Source of the DNA: Serratia marcescens subsp. marcescens ATCC 13880
GTDB taxonomy: Bacteria > Pseudomonadota > Gammaproteobacteria > Enterobacterales > Enterobacteriaceae
Assembly: GCF_017299535.1 (NCBI RefSeq)
Contig: NZ_CP071238.1
Coordinates: forward strand, 2,046,001 to 2,110,000
DNA length: 64,000 bases
Direction of reading: 5' to 3'
This document shows, piece by piece, positions 49,902 to 58,631 of this stretch. The notes beneath the pieces were generated by a model. That model worked only from the letters and a program-made list of their open reading frames with translations, searched no databases and had not been told where the DNA came from. Each line of letters starts with the position of its first letter. Within the stretch, counting starts at the first letter, position 1. The translations under genes and the position numbers were made by a program.

Positions 49902-50819
49902 ATGTACTACGGTTTCGATATGGGCGGCACCAAGATTGAGCTGGGGGTGTTCGACGACAACCTGCAGCGCATTTGGCAAAAGCGGGTGCCGACGCCGCGT
50001 GAAGATTACCGGCAGCTGCTGGCCACGCTGTGCGATCTGACCCTTGAGGCGGATGCGTTTTGCGGCCGGCGCGGCAGCGTCGGCATCGGTATTCCGGGCC
50101 TGCCCAACGACGATGACGGCACGTTGTTTACCGCCAACGTGCCGGCGGCGATGGGGCGGCCGCTGCCGCGCGATCTGGCGGCGCTGATCGGGCGCGAGGT
50201 GCGCGTCGATAACGACGCCAACTGCTTTGCGCTGTCGGAAGCCTGGGACGACGAGTTCCGCCGCTACCCGACGGTGCTGGGCATCATTCTCGGCACCGGC
50301 GTAGGCGGCGGCCTGATCGTCGACGGCAAGACGGTGCCCGGGCGCAACTATATCGCCGGCGAGTTCGGCCATTTGCGCCTGCCGGTGGACGCGCTCGAGG
50401 TGCTGGGGCGTGATGTGCCTCGCGTTGCCTGCGGGTGCGGCCATCAGGGTTGCATTGAAAATTACATATCGGGCCGCGGTTTCGAATGGATGTACGCCCA
50501 TTTCTATGACCGGCGCTTGCCTGCCACCGAGATCATTGCGCATTATCAGGCGGGCGAGCCGCAGGCGGTGGCTCACGTCGACCGCTTTATGGACGTGCTG
50601 GCGATCTGCTTGGGCAACCTGCTGACGGTGCTGGATCCGCACCTGGTGGTGATCGGCGGCGGGCTGTCGAACTTCGACGCCATTTACCGGGCGTTGCCGC
50701 AGCGGCTGCCGGCTCACCTGCTGCGGGTGGCCCGGCTGCCGCGCATCGAGAAAGCGCGCTATGGCGACGCCGGCGGCGTGCGCGGCGCGGCGTTTCTCAA
50801 TTTGGCTCGCCCAACGTAA
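49902..50819 (+). CDS. nagK: N-acetyl-D-glucosamine kinase
   Basis: A 305-residue ROK-family kinase. It opens [18 protein letters not shown] with the ATP-binding DxGGTKxE, then GIGIPGL, the catalytic [12 protein letters not shown], and the zinc site [15 protein letters not shown]. It phosphorylates GlcNAc from cell-wall recycling. In E. coli nagK also lies between lolE and cobB. ATG at 49902 is supported by homology (303 residues in E. coli). Confidence 0.95.
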   Translation: MYYGFDMGGTKIELGVFDDNLQRIWQKRVPTPREDYRQLLATLCDLTLEADAFCGRRGSVGIGIPGLPNDDDGTLFTANVPAAMGRPLPRDLAALIGREVRVDNDANCFALSEAWDDEFRRYPTVLGIILGTGVGGGLIVDGKTVPGRNYIAGEFGHLRLPVDALEVLGRDVPRVACGCGHQGCIENYISGRGFEWMYAHFYDRRLPATEIIAHYQAGEPQAVAHVDRFMDVLAICLGNLLTVLDPHLVVIGGGLSNFDAIYRALPQRLPAHLLRVARLPRIEKARYGDAGGVRGAAFLNLARPT

Positions 50820-50910
50820 TGGGCGTTGCGGCCAGGCGTGAATATATGCAGCCAACAACGCCGCAACGTCCAGTAAGAAGGGTAAACAGGGAAAAGTAAG
50901 GAGAGAGTTA

Positions 50911-51747
50911 ATGCACACTCGCCATCGGCTGTGTCAATTTCGCAAGAGTAAGCATGTGCTGCATCAGCGCTTTCGTTCACGCATTTTTCACCGTGACACC
51001 ATGGCGGCGGCCGAGCTGAAAAAGCCGTTTGTGGTGGTGTTGACCGGGGCCGGCATTTCGGCCGAGTCGGGCATTCGCACCTTCCGCGCCGCGGATGGGT
51101 TGTGGGAAGAGCACCGGGTGGAGGATGTCGCCACGCCGGAAGGTTTCCAGCGCGATCCGGCGCTGGTGCAGGCGTTTTACAACGAACGCCGCCGTCAGCT
51201 GCAGACGGAGGAGATCGTTCCGAACGCCGCGCACCGCGCGCTGGCGGATCTGGAAGAGTGGCTGGGGGACAACTTCCTGCTGGTCACGCAAAACATCGAT
51301 AATCTGCATGAGCGCGCCGGCAGCAAGCGGGTGCTGCATATGCACGGCGAATTGTTGAAGGTGCGCTGCACCCAATCGGGGCAGGTGTTCGAATGGCCCG
51401 GCGATCTCAGCGTCGACGATCGTTGCCATTGCTGCCAGTTCCCGGCGCCGCTGCGGCCACACGTGGTGTGGTTCGGCGAGATGCCGCTGGGCATGGACGA
51501 CATCTACCAGGCGCTGAGCAAGGCCGATTTCTTCGTCGCCATCGGCACTTCCGGCCACGTCTATCCGGCGGCCGGGTTCGTGCATGAGGCGCGGCTGGGC
51601 GGCGCCTACGCGATGGAGTTGAACCTGGAGCCGAGCCAGGTGGAAAGCCAGTTCGACGAGAAACACTACGGTCTGGCCAGTGAAGTGGTGCCGCGTTTTG
51701 TGCACAAGTTCCTGGTGGGCAAGGTGGCGCGGGCCGACAGGCCCTGA
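50911..51747 (+). CDS. cobB: NAD-dependent protein deacylase CobB
   Basis: A 278-residue sirtuin, long form. The N-terminal basic stretch (about 1-30: [19 protein letters not shown]) corresponds to the long isoform of E. coli. The NAD site is [22 protein letters not shown], with [13 protein letters not shown] and catalytic His in MHGEL. Zinc cysteines appear as VRCTQSG and CHCCQFP. It removes acetyl and succinyl groups, for example from acetyl-CoA synthetase. A shorter start at Met31 is possible as a second isoform. Confidence 0.95.
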   Translation: MHTRHRLCQFRKSKHVLHQRFRSRIFHRDTMAAAELKKPFVVVLTGAGISAESGIRTFRAADGLWEEHRVEDVATPEGFQRDPALVQAFYNERRRQLQTEEIVPNAAHRALADLEEWLGDNFLLVTQNIDNLHERAGSKRVLHMHGELLKVRCTQSGQVFEWPGDLSVDDRCHCCQFPAPLRPHVVWFGEMPLGMDDIYQALSKADFFVAIGTSGHVYPAAGFVHEARLGGAYAMELNLEPSQVESQFDEKHYGLASEVVPRFVHKFLVGKVARADRP

Positions 51748-51753
51748 GAAAGG

Positions 51754-51780
51754 CATCAGGGCGCACTGCGCGCCCTGATG
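51754..51780. terminator. bidirectional hairpin between cobB and potD
   Basis: CATCAGGGCGC / GCGCCCTGATG around ACTGC, in the gap between converging genes. No long T-run. Confidence 0.65.
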
Positions 51781-51795
51781 AGATGGCGGGGCGTA

Positions 51796-52839
51796 TTAGC
51801 GCCCGGCTTTCAACTTTTGGAAGTAGCTTTCGTACAGCGTGCTGGCGTCGCCGACGTCGTTTTGCCACTCGCCGTGCTCAATCACCGCCTTATCCGGATA
51901 GAGTGACGGGTCGTTGGCGATCTCCGGCGACAGCAGCTTCTTCGCCGCCAGGTTCGGCGTCGGGTAACCGATGGTCTCCGCCACCTGCACCGCGATTTCC
52001 GGCCGTAACAGGAAGTCGATCAGCTTCAGCGCCCCTTCGACGTTGCGCGCGTTGGCCGGAATGGCCAGGCTGTCCATCCAGAAGATCCCGCCTTCCTTCG
52101 GCCAGACGATCTCCAGCGGCGTGCCGGCCTGGCGCGCCACAAAGGCCGAACCGTTCCACACCATGCCGACGTTGACTTCCCCTTCCATAAACGGGTTGCC
52201 CGGGTTGTCGGAGTTGAAGGCCAGCACGTTCGGCATCAATTTCTGCAGTTCGTGGTAGGCGGCTTCGATCTCTTTCGGATCGGTGGTGTTGCCGGAATAA
52301 CCCAGCTTGAGCAGCGCCATCTGGAACACTTCGCGCGCGTCGTCGGTCAGCAGCAGGCGGCCCTTGTACTGCGGTTGCCACAGATCGGCCCAGGCGGTAA
52401 CGGTAGAGGGATCCTGCGCGTCGCTGTTGACGCCGATGGCGGTAGCGCCCCAGATGTAAGGAATGGAATAGTCGTTGTTGGGATCGAACGGCTTGTTCAG
52501 CAGGGTGGGATCGAGATCCTTGAAGTGGCTGAGCTTGCTCTTGTCGATTTTTTGCAGCATGCCTTCCTTGCTCATCTTGGCGATGAAGTACGTGGAAGGC
52601 ACCACCAGATCGTACGCGCCGTCTTTGTAGGTCTTCAGCTTGGCGTACATGCTTTCGTTGGATTCATAGGTGGAATAGATCACCTTGATGCCGGTTTCTT
52701 TGGTGAACTGCTCCAGCAGCCCCGGCGGGACGTATTCAGTCCAGTTATAGAAGTACAGTGTCTTGCCGTCAGAGGCGTTTGCAGAGCAGAAACTCAGCGC
52801 CATCATCCCGGCTGCGAGCAGATGTGACCACTTTTTCAT
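51796..52839 (-). CDS. potD: spermidine/putrescine periplasmic binding protein PotD
   Basis: A 347-residue binding protein with a Sec signal peptide (about 1-23, ending ANA). The mature part opens KTLYFYNWTEYVPPGLLEQF, followed by YESNESMYAKL, DLVVPSTYF, IPYIWGATAIGVN, and GIFWMDSLAIP with polyamine-contacting acidic and aromatic residues. It delivers spermidine to PotABC. In E. coli it is the fourth gene of potABCD; here potABC lie 4.1 kb away beyond a sugar cassette, and potD has its own promoter at 52919-52947. Codirectional with potABC. Confidence 0.95.
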   Translation of the reverse strand: MKKWSHLLAAGMMALSFCSANASDGKTLYFYNWTEYVPPGLLEQFTKETGIKVIYSTYESNESMYAKLKTYKDGAYDLVVPSTYFIAKMSKEGMLQKIDKSKLSHFKDLDPTLLNKPFDPNNDYSIPYIWGATAIGVNSDAQDPSTVTAWADLWQPQYKGRLLLTDDAREVFQMALLKLGYSGNTTDPKEIEAAYHELQKLMPNVLAFNSDNPGNPFMEGEVNVGMVWNGSAFVARQAGTPLEIVWPKEGGIFWMDSLAIPANARNVEGALKLIDFLLRPEIAVQVAETIGYPTPNLAAKKLLSPEIANDPSLYPDKAVIEHGEWQNDVGDASTLYESYFQKLKAGR

Positions 52840-52918
52840 GCAGCGTATCCTTCAGCAGTAGTGAGCCGAACCCGTATGGGCTGCCGTTTCCGGCCGCGCC
52901 ATACCCCAGAAAGGGGCC

Positions 52919-52947
52919 ATTATAGGGGCCGGGGCGGGGTGGGTAAA
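52919..52947 (-). promoter_or_regulatory. sigma70 promoter of potD
   Basis: On the minus strand TTTACC (52942-52947) and a perfect TATAAT (52919-52924) are 17 bp apart, about 80 bp upstream of the potD start. It gives potD its own transcript. Confidence 0.65.
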
Positions 52948-53075
52948 GGCGGTTATCCCGCTGGCAAATCAAGGGGTTCGGCGGCTTAAAGCGCATCACA
53001 ATTTGTGTGTCTCGCGCTGGACAGGCGGTGAAGCGCGTGCGAAACAATAATTTTGGCGAATAAACGAGGGCGGCG

Positions 53076-53786
53076 ATGAATTTCAAACAGGTCTTCAGCC
53101 AGGCGGAGCTCAGCAAGACGGATCTGACGATTTTGCACTGCATTCTCGACAACCCGGACGCCTGCATCGACGACGGCATCCGCGCGGTGTCCGCACGCTG
53201 CTACAGTTCCCCCTCGACGCTGGTACGGCTGGCTAAAAAGCTGGGCTTTCGTGGCTATCTCGAACTGGTTTATTTCATCAAATTCAACCTGACGATGGCG
53301 CCGGCCTACCAGGCGGAACGCCCTACGTCGGCGGCGCCGCCGGCCCAGCAGGCGCAGTTTCTCGATCTGCTCGACAGCGGCAAGATCCTGATCCACGGCA
53401 GCGGTTTTTCGCAGCTGGTGGCGCAGTATATGTACAACAAGTTTATGACGCTGGGCGTAGACAGTTACCTGTCGCTGTGGCCGGATTTCGACATTCTTGA
53501 CCGTGAGACGCGCTTTCGCTTCGACATGGTGATCGTGATTTCAAAGTCGGGCAACAGCGGCTCGGCGCTGAGCTGGGGCGAGGCGGTGAAGCGTAACCGC
53601 ATTCTGCTGGCGGCCTTCTGCGGCGACGGCGACAGCCCGCTGGCGCAACAGGCCGACATGACCTTTCTGTTTGAGGACCGGCAAAAATACGATCACGATA
53701 TCTACTATCCCAACCCGTTTTTCGGTCACTGTCTGTTGGGATTCGAGAATGTGATCACCGCCTGGTTTGAACGGCGCGGCCGCTGA
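53076..53786 (+). CDS. RpiR/MurR-family regulator of the PTS-glycosidase cassette
   Basis: A 236-residue protein with the RpiR arrangement: helix-turn-helix in residues about 1-75 (YSSPSTLVRLAKKLGFRGY) and a SIS sugar-phosphate domain from about 95 (ILIHGSGFSQLVAQYMYNKFMTLG, then VIVISKSGNSGSALSW). It probably senses a phosphorylated glucoside. It lies divergent from potD and convergent with the GH4 gene. RpiR-type regulators, GlvR/MalR, control alpha-glucoside PTS operons elsewhere. The palindrome CACAA-T-TTGTG (52997-53007) upstream may be its own operator. Confidence 0.85.
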   Translation: MNFKQVFSQAELSKTDLTILHCILDNPDACIDDGIRAVSARCYSSPSTLVRLAKKLGFRGYLELVYFIKFNLTMAPAYQAERPTSAAPPAQQAQFLDLLDSGKILIHGSGFSQLVAQYMYNKFMTLGVDSYLSLWPDFDILDRETRFRFDMVIVISKSGNSGSALSWGEAVKRNRILLAAFCGDGDSPLAQQADMTFLFEDRQKYDHDIYYPNPFFGHCLLGFENVITAWFERRGR

Positions 53787-53796
53787 CGGCCGCGCC
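53773..53796. terminator. GC-rich hairpin between regulator and GH4 genes
   Basis: GGCGCGGCCG / CGGCCGCGCC around CTGA, a perfect 10-bp stem that overlaps the regulator stop codon, in the gap between converging genes. No T-run. Confidence 0.6.
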
Positions 53797-53803
53797 GCGC
53801 CAT

Positions 53804-55189
53804 TTAGCGCCAGTGCCCTGCATACTGACGGTGAACCTGCAGGTACTCCTCCACCAGCGTTTTCGCCAGCGAGTAGGAGTTGACCAGCGGGTGCACCATC
53901 AGCGCCTTGATGGCCAGCTGGCGATTGCCGGTCAGGATCGCCGCCACCGCCAACCGTTCGTACTCTTTCACCTGCGAAATCAGGTTTTTCTGGGTGTCGG
54001 GAATATCGCGCATTTTGACCGGCTGAATGCCGGCGCTGCTCAATTCGCAGCTGATTTCGATCACGTCTTCCGGGTGCAGAAAATCGAGCGTGTCGCGGTT
54101 TTGCATCGATACCACCACGCGTTTTTGCCGGCCGCTGTTGACCGCCTCCAGAATGTCGATCGCCACCCCGGCATAGCCGCCGCTGTCCGGCTGTTCGATA
54201 AACTGTTGCAGCGTCAGCATCTCACGCGTTTTCACCTTGCCCTGGTTGGACTCGCGCTGCATGTAGGAGTTTTCGCGCTGCAGGTAATGGCAGAAATAGA
54301 CAGAGAAGGCGTGTTCCAACTGGCGGGGGATGTCCAGTTCGCCTAACTCTGACAGCATTTGGCGGTTGATCGCCGCGATTTGTTCGCCGCGCGTCTCGCC
54401 GCCCGCGACGATGGCGGCGATCGCCTGCTCACGGTAGTAGTAATAGTAGAGATACTCGTTGAGCATCAAATTGTCCGACAGCGCCACCAGCTCCGGCGAG
54501 AAGTATTTCATGCAGGTATCGCGATACAGGCGCGGATCCGCCAGCAACCGTTCCGTGACCGGCTCGCCGTTGACGCGCGCATTGCGGAACCAGGAAAGAT
54601 GGTTGAGGCCGAAACAGTCGACGCTCAGTTGGTCTTCGCGGCAGTCCAGCAGCTCGGCCAGTTCGCGGATAAACTCGCTGGGGGCGTCGCAGATGCCGTA
54701 GACCCGGCGCTGGAAGCCGGATTTGATGATCGCCTCGGTCACCATGCCGGAAGGATTGGTGAAGTTGAACAGGACCGCGTCCGGCGAGGAAAGCTGCTCG
54801 ATCAGGCGGCAATAGTCGAGGATCGCCGGAATTGAACGCATCGCCATGGCGAAGCCGCCGGCGCCGGTGGTTTCTTGCCCGAGCAACTGGTGATTGAGCG
54901 CGATGCGCTCGTCATGGATGCGGCCTTCCTCGCCGCCGATGCGCAGGGTGGTGATGATGTAATCGGCGTCTTGCAGCGCCTGGCGCGGATCGCTGCTGAG
55001 ACTGAAAGCAATGTCGCCGCGAATGCGCTGGAATACGCCCTGCGCGAGGGCGCCGTAGATCGCCAGATGGCGCTCATCGGTATCCATAAACACCACTTCG
55101 GTAATGCCGATGCGATGGGCGTTATAGGCGATGGACTTGGCGAGGAACGGGGAACGCACGCCGCCGCCGCCGAGAACGGTTAATTTCAT
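53804..55189 (-). CDS. GH4 family 6-phospho-glycosidase
   Basis: A 461-residue NAD- and metal-dependent glycosidase of family GH4. The nucleotide loop is VLGGGGVRSPFL at 5-16, metal/catalytic motifs are NPSG (145-148), CDAP (167-170) and GLNHLSW (194-200). In GH4, CDMP is typical of 6-phospho-alpha-glucosidases and CNVP of 6-phospho-beta-glucosidases; CDAP resembles neither exactly, but CD favours alpha. It should hydrolyse the phosphorylated disaccharide made by the PTS protein 24 bp upstream. NAD is not consumed but used for transient oxidation at C3. Confidence 0.85.
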   Translation of the reverse strand: MKLTVLGGGGVRSPFLAKSIAYNAHRIGITEVVFMDTDERHLAIYGALAQGVFQRIRGDIAFSLSSDPRQALQDADYIITTLRIGGEEGRIHDERIALNHQLLGQETTGAGGFAMAMRSIPAILDYCRLIEQLSSPDAVLFNFTNPSGMVTEAIIKSGFQRRVYGICDAPSEFIRELAELLDCREDQLSVDCFGLNHLSWFRNARVNGEPVTERLLADPRLYRDTCMKYFSPELVALSDNLMLNEYLYYYYYREQAIAAIVAGGETRGEQIAAINRQMLSELGELDIPRQLEHAFSVYFCHYLQRENSYMQRESNQGKVKTREMLTLQQFIEQPDSGGYAGVAIDILEAVNSGRQKRVVVSMQNRDTLDFLHPEDVIEISCELSSAGIQPVKMRDIPDTQKNLISQVKEYERLAVAAILTGNRQLAIKALMVHPLVNSYSLAKTLVEEYLQVHRQYAGHWR

Positions 55190-55213
55190 TCGATATCTCC
55201 CATTAATAAAGCG

Positions 55214-56773
55214 TTAGAGTGCCGCTAAATATTTCTCTACCTGATTTTTGACCTTTCCGACCGTGACGCCGTAAATCACCTGCACTTCACGGCGATTCTT
55301 CACCACGCCTTTGGCGCCGGTGCTTTTCAACGCGGCCTCATCCACCCGCGCCATATCCTTTAATTCCACCCGCAGCCGGGTAAAGCAGTTATCGACGGAA
55401 ATAATGTTTTCCTTGCCGCCCAGCGCGCGAATAATGATGCCGCTCGGCTCGTCCGGGGTATTTTTGCGGTTCCGGTAATCCTGTTTGGAATAGAGTTTGA
55501 CGTCCTGATCATCTTCACGGCCCGGCGTCTTCAGATTGAGCTTCAGCACCAGCGTTTTGAACACCAGGTAATACACCGCAAACTGCACCAGGCCGATGAC
55601 CACATACAGCGGCCAGCGGGTGAGGGAAACCGGCAGCGGCAGGTTGTAGGCCAGGAACTCGACCAGCCCGCTGGCGCCCCAGGGGCGAACCTGCAACAGG
55701 TTGCAGGCTACCTGCGACAGCGCGGTCAACACGGCGTGGATCACCCACAGCAGCGGAGAGATAAACAGGAAGGTGAACTCTATCGGCTCGGTGATGCCGA
55801 CCAGGATCGAGGTGGTGATGGCGGGGATTAGAATCGCCTTGGCCAGCATTTTCTTTTCCGGCTTGGCGGTGTGATAGAAAGCCAATGCCGCGCCCGACAG
55901 GCCGAAGATGGTCACCATCCCTTGCTGCGAGAAGCGCAGCGCCTCGTTCATCAGCGGCGAGATGCTCGGGTCGCGCATGTAGGCCAGGAAAATCGCCTGT
56001 GAACCGGAGACGGTCTGGCCGTCCTGCACGATCGAACCGCCGATGCTGGTGAGCTGGAACGGCGACCAGATAAAGTGGTGCAGCCCGGTGGGGATCAGGA
56101 ATTTCTCAAAGAAACCGTAGACGAATACCCCGAGCGAGCCGGCGCTTTTCATAAAGCCGGTCAGCGCGATCAGGCCCTGTGAAATCGCCGGCCATAGGTA
56201 GCTGAAGGCGACGGCGTACAGCATGATGATCGGCGTCATGGCAATCAGCACCAGCTTGGCGCCGCCGTAGACCGAGAACACGCCGTTGAGTTCGACGTTG
56301 CACAGGCGGTTATGCACCCAGGCGATGGTGACGCCGAGGATAAGACCGAGGAAAATGCCCATATCCACCACGGTAAAACCCAGCAACTCCGTCTGCCCGG
56401 TGCCATAATACTCACCGTTGATCTTGGCCGCGACGTGGCCGCTGAATTGCAGATAAGAAGAATTGGCGCCGAGGAACATGATAAAGCACATCACCGCGAC
56501 CAGCGCCGCTTCGCTTTTCTTGTCTTTGGCCAGGCCGTAGGTAATACCGATACAGAAAATCAGCCCGAGATTGCCGAATAACGGCCAGAAGGTATCGCCG
56601 ATCATTTTACCGATAGAGAAGACGGCGGAATGTTCATTGATTAATGTGGCATTGGTAAGAATAGAACTGAGCGCCAGAATCAGACCGATTACCGGCAGGA
56701 AAAATATCGGCCCCATCATGGCTTTGGAGAAAAGCTGCAGCTTATTTAAGATATTATCGATAATACCTTTCAT
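55214..56773 (-). CDS. PTS EIICB of the glucose/alpha-glucoside family
   Basis: A 519-residue PTS permease with EIIC first (about 1-400, ten membrane segments; GMVTIFGLSGAALAFYHTA and SILVGITEPIEFTFLFISPLLW are typical) and EIIB last, with the phospho-Cys463 in SVDNCFTRLRVEL. No EIIA domain, so it uses the general EIIA-Glc (Crr). It resembles GlvC/MalX-type proteins, and the GH4 and RpiR neighbours fit a glv-like operon for alpha-glucosides such as maltose or related sugars. Directly upstream of the GH4 gene; a CRP site and promoter lie at its 5' side. Confidence 0.88.
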   Translation of the reverse strand: MKGIIDNILNKLQLFSKAMMGPIFFLPVIGLILALSSILTNATLINEHSAVFSIGKMIGDTFWPLFGNLGLIFCIGITYGLAKDKKSEAALVAVMCFIMFLGANSSYLQFSGHVAAKINGEYYGTGQTELLGFTVVDMGIFLGLILGVTIAWVHNRLCNVELNGVFSVYGGAKLVLIAMTPIIMLYAVAFSYLWPAISQGLIALTGFMKSAGSLGVFVYGFFEKFLIPTGLHHFIWSPFQLTSIGGSIVQDGQTVSGSQAIFLAYMRDPSISPLMNEALRFSQQGMVTIFGLSGAALAFYHTAKPEKKMLAKAILIPAITTSILVGITEPIEFTFLFISPLLWVIHAVLTALSQVACNLLQVRPWGASGLVEFLAYNLPLPVSLTRWPLYVVIGLVQFAVYYLVFKTLVLKLNLKTPGREDDQDVKLYSKQDYRNRKNTPDEPSGIIIRALGGKENIISVDNCFTRLRVELKDMARVDEAALKSTGAKGVVKNRREVQVIYGVTVGKVKNQVEKYLAAL

Positions 56774-56863
56774 GGCAGTTCCTTTTTATATTTTAATGGA
56801 TGACGACGTTGCTGAATAAACTCCCTGAAAGCGAGAAAAAATAAGGCGCCTTGCCTGGATTCA

Positions 56864-56892
56864 GTTATAGGGGGAAGTTTTCGCCGCTGCAA
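56864..56892 (-). promoter_or_regulatory. putative promoter of the PTS-GH4 operon
   Basis: On the minus strand TTGCAG (56887-56892) and TATAAC (56864-56869) are 17 bp apart. The -35 is weak, which fits a promoter that needs CRP. It is about 90 bp before the PTS start. Confidence 0.45.
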
Positions 56893-56930
56893 TCGGCGGG
56901 GCGGAAATAGGCACCGATGGTCAGAGAGTG

Positions 56931-56948
56931 ACAACCGGTGCCGGTTGT
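56931..56948. promoter_or_regulatory. palindrome, candidate operator for the RpiR regulator
   Basis: ACAACCGG-TG-CCGGTTGT, perfect 8-bp arms. A third copy of CACAACCGG follows at 56958-56966. The palindrome overlaps the CRP site, so repressor and CRP would compete. Confidence 0.45.
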
Positions 56949-56961
56949 GAAGGGGATCACA
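56946..56961. promoter_or_regulatory. perfect CRP site upstream of the PTS operon
   Basis: TGTGA-AGGGGA-TCACA matches the consensus at all ten conserved positions, and the flanks extend the symmetry (GGT and ACC). It is about 175 bp upstream of the PTS start, between potC and the PTS gene. Confidence 0.7.
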
Positions 56962-56962
56962 A

Positions 56963-56982
56963 CCGGGCGCTGCGGCGCCCGG
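56963..56982 (-). terminator. hairpin after potC
   Basis: CCGGGCGC / GCGCCCGG around TGCG, 10 bp beyond the potC stop on the minus strand. The tail has few T residues. It would end potABC transcription before the sugar cassette. Confidence 0.55.
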
Positions 56983-56991
56983 CGGGAAGGA

Positions 56992-57774
56992 TTATTCTGC
57001 CTTGGGCGCGCGATCGCGCATCACCCACTGGCTGGCGATCACCAGCACCAGCGACAGCAGCAGCAAAATGGTGGCCAGCGCATTGACCTCCGGCGAGACG
57101 CCGACTTTCACCATCGAGTAGATCTTCAGCGGCAAAATCTCGTAGCTCGGCCCGGTGACGAAGGAGGAGACGACCACGTCGTCCATCGACAGGGTGAAGC
57201 TCAGCAGCCAACCGGCCGCCACCGCCGGCATCGCCAGCGGCAGGATGATTTTGCGCAGGATGGTGAACTCGCTTGCGCCGAGATCGCGCGCGGCTTCCAG
57301 CATCTTCACGTCGAAGCCTTTCAGGCGCGCGTAGACGGTCACCACCACGAACGGCAGGCAGAAGGTGATGTGCGAGAACAGCAGCGACCAGAAGCCGAGC
57401 GAAATGCCCAGCAGCATGAACAGCACCAGCAGCGAGATAGCCATCACGATGTCCGGCGACATCATCACCACAAACAGCATGCCGCCGACAAACGGCTTGC
57501 CGCGGAAGCGGTAGCGGTACAGCGCCACCGCGGTCAGCGAGCCGATCAGGGTGGCGAAGGTAGCGGAGAGCACCGCCATGGTCAGCGAGTGCCCCGCGGC
57601 CTGCAGCAGGCTGTCGTTATTCAGCAGCGTGCTGTACCACTTGGCGGTAAACCCTTGCCAGTTGATGCCGAAGCGCGAGGCGTTGAAGGAGTTGACGATC
57701 AGGATGACGATCGGGATATACAGATAGGCGTATACCAGCGTCATAAAGCCGCCGCGCAGCAGACGTCCGATCAT
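56992..57774 (-). CDS. potC: polyamine ABC transporter permease PotC
   Basis: A 260-residue permease with six membrane segments and the coupling loop [27 protein letters not shown] at 57774 overlaps the potB stop by ATGA; a longer reading from 57882 lies inside potB and is rejected. It forms the PotB-PotC channel energised by PotA. In E. coli potD follows directly; here a 218-bp gap and then the PTS gene follow. Confidence 0.95.
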   Translation of the reverse strand: MIGRLLRGGFMTLVYAYLYIPIVILIVNSFNASRFGINWQGFTAKWYSTLLNNDSLLQAAGHSLTMAVLSATFATLIGSLTAVALYRYRFRGKPFVGGMLFVVMMSPDIVMAISLLVLFMLLGISLGFWSLLFSHITFCLPFVVVTVYARLKGFDVKMLEAARDLGASEFTILRKIILPLAMPAVAAGWLLSFTLSMDDVVVSSFVTGPSYEILPLKIYSMVKVGVSPEVNALATILLLLSLVLVIASQWVMRDRAPKAE

Positions 57775-58631
57775 GCCAGATCCTCCTTCTTGTTCAGCAG
57801 GCGTGCGGCCCGGTAATAGACCAGCAGCAACAGCCCCATCACCAGCGTCAGGCAGATGCTGGTGGCCGCGCCGAACGGCCAATCGCGGATATTGAGGAAC
57901 TGGCTTTTAATCACGTTGCCGATCAGCAGGTTTTTGGCGCCGCCCATCAGATCGGCGACGAAGAACAGCCCCATCGCCGGCAGCACCACCAGCAGGCAGC
58001 CGGCGATAATGCCCGGCATGGTCAGCGGCACGATGATGCGGATAAAGGTCTGCAGCTTGCTGGCGCCGAGATCGCGCGCCGCCTCCAGACAGGACTTATC
58101 GAGCTTTTCGATGCTGGAGTAGAGCGGCATCACCATAAACGGCAGCAGGATATACACCAGGCCGAGGACGACCGCTTCCGAGGTGTACATGATGCGCAGC
58201 GGCTTGTCGATGACGCCGATCCACAGCAGCGCGTCGTTGAGATAGCCGCGGGTGCTGAGAAACAGCTTCAGGCCGTAGATGCGGATCAGCGAGTTGGTCC
58301 AGAAGGGCACGATCAGCAGAAACAGCAGCAGCGGCCGCACCTTCTGCGGCAAGCGCGCCAGGATAAAGGCGAACGGATAGCCGATAGCCAGGCAGCACAG
58401 GGTGGCGATCAGCGCCATGTTCAGCGAGTGCAGCAGCACCTGGGCATACAGCGGATCGAACAAACGCCGGTAGTTATCCAGCGTGAACACCATCTGCACC
58501 AGGTTGGCGTCGTCGCGGGTCAGGAAGCTGGCGCCGATGATCATCAGGTTCGGCATGAACACGAACAGCAGCAGCCAGGCGACGACGCCGACGATCACCA
58601 CATTCTGAAAGACTTTACGCGATTTCTTCAT
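57771..58631 (-). CDS. potB: polyamine ABC transporter permease PotB
   Basis: A 286-residue permease: [24 protein letters not shown] opens the conserved part, with [27 protein letters not shown] and the coupling loop [20 protein letters not shown]. It overlaps potA by 17 bp and potC by 4 bp, so the three genes are tightly coupled. Slightly longer at the N-terminus than E. coli PotB (275). Confidence 0.95.
   Translation of the reverse strand: MKKSRKVFQNVVIVGVVAWLLLFVFMPNLMIIGASFLTRDDANLVQMVFTLDNYRRLFDPLYAQVLLHSLNMALIATLCCLAIGYPFAFILARLPQKVRPLLLFLLIVPFWTNSLIRIYGLKLFLSTRGYLNDALLWIGVIDKPLRIMYTSEAVVLGLVYILLPFMVMPLYSSIEKLDKSCLEAARDLGASKLQTFIRIIVPLTMPGIIAGCLLVVLPAMGLFFVADLMGGAKNLLIGNVIKSQFLNIRDWPFGAATSICLTLVMGLLLLVYYRAARLLNKKEDLA

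Noticed and set aside
50911..51000. False N-terminal extension of CobB
   Set aside because: The basic stretch matches the long isoform of E. coli CobB, so the upstream start is kept.
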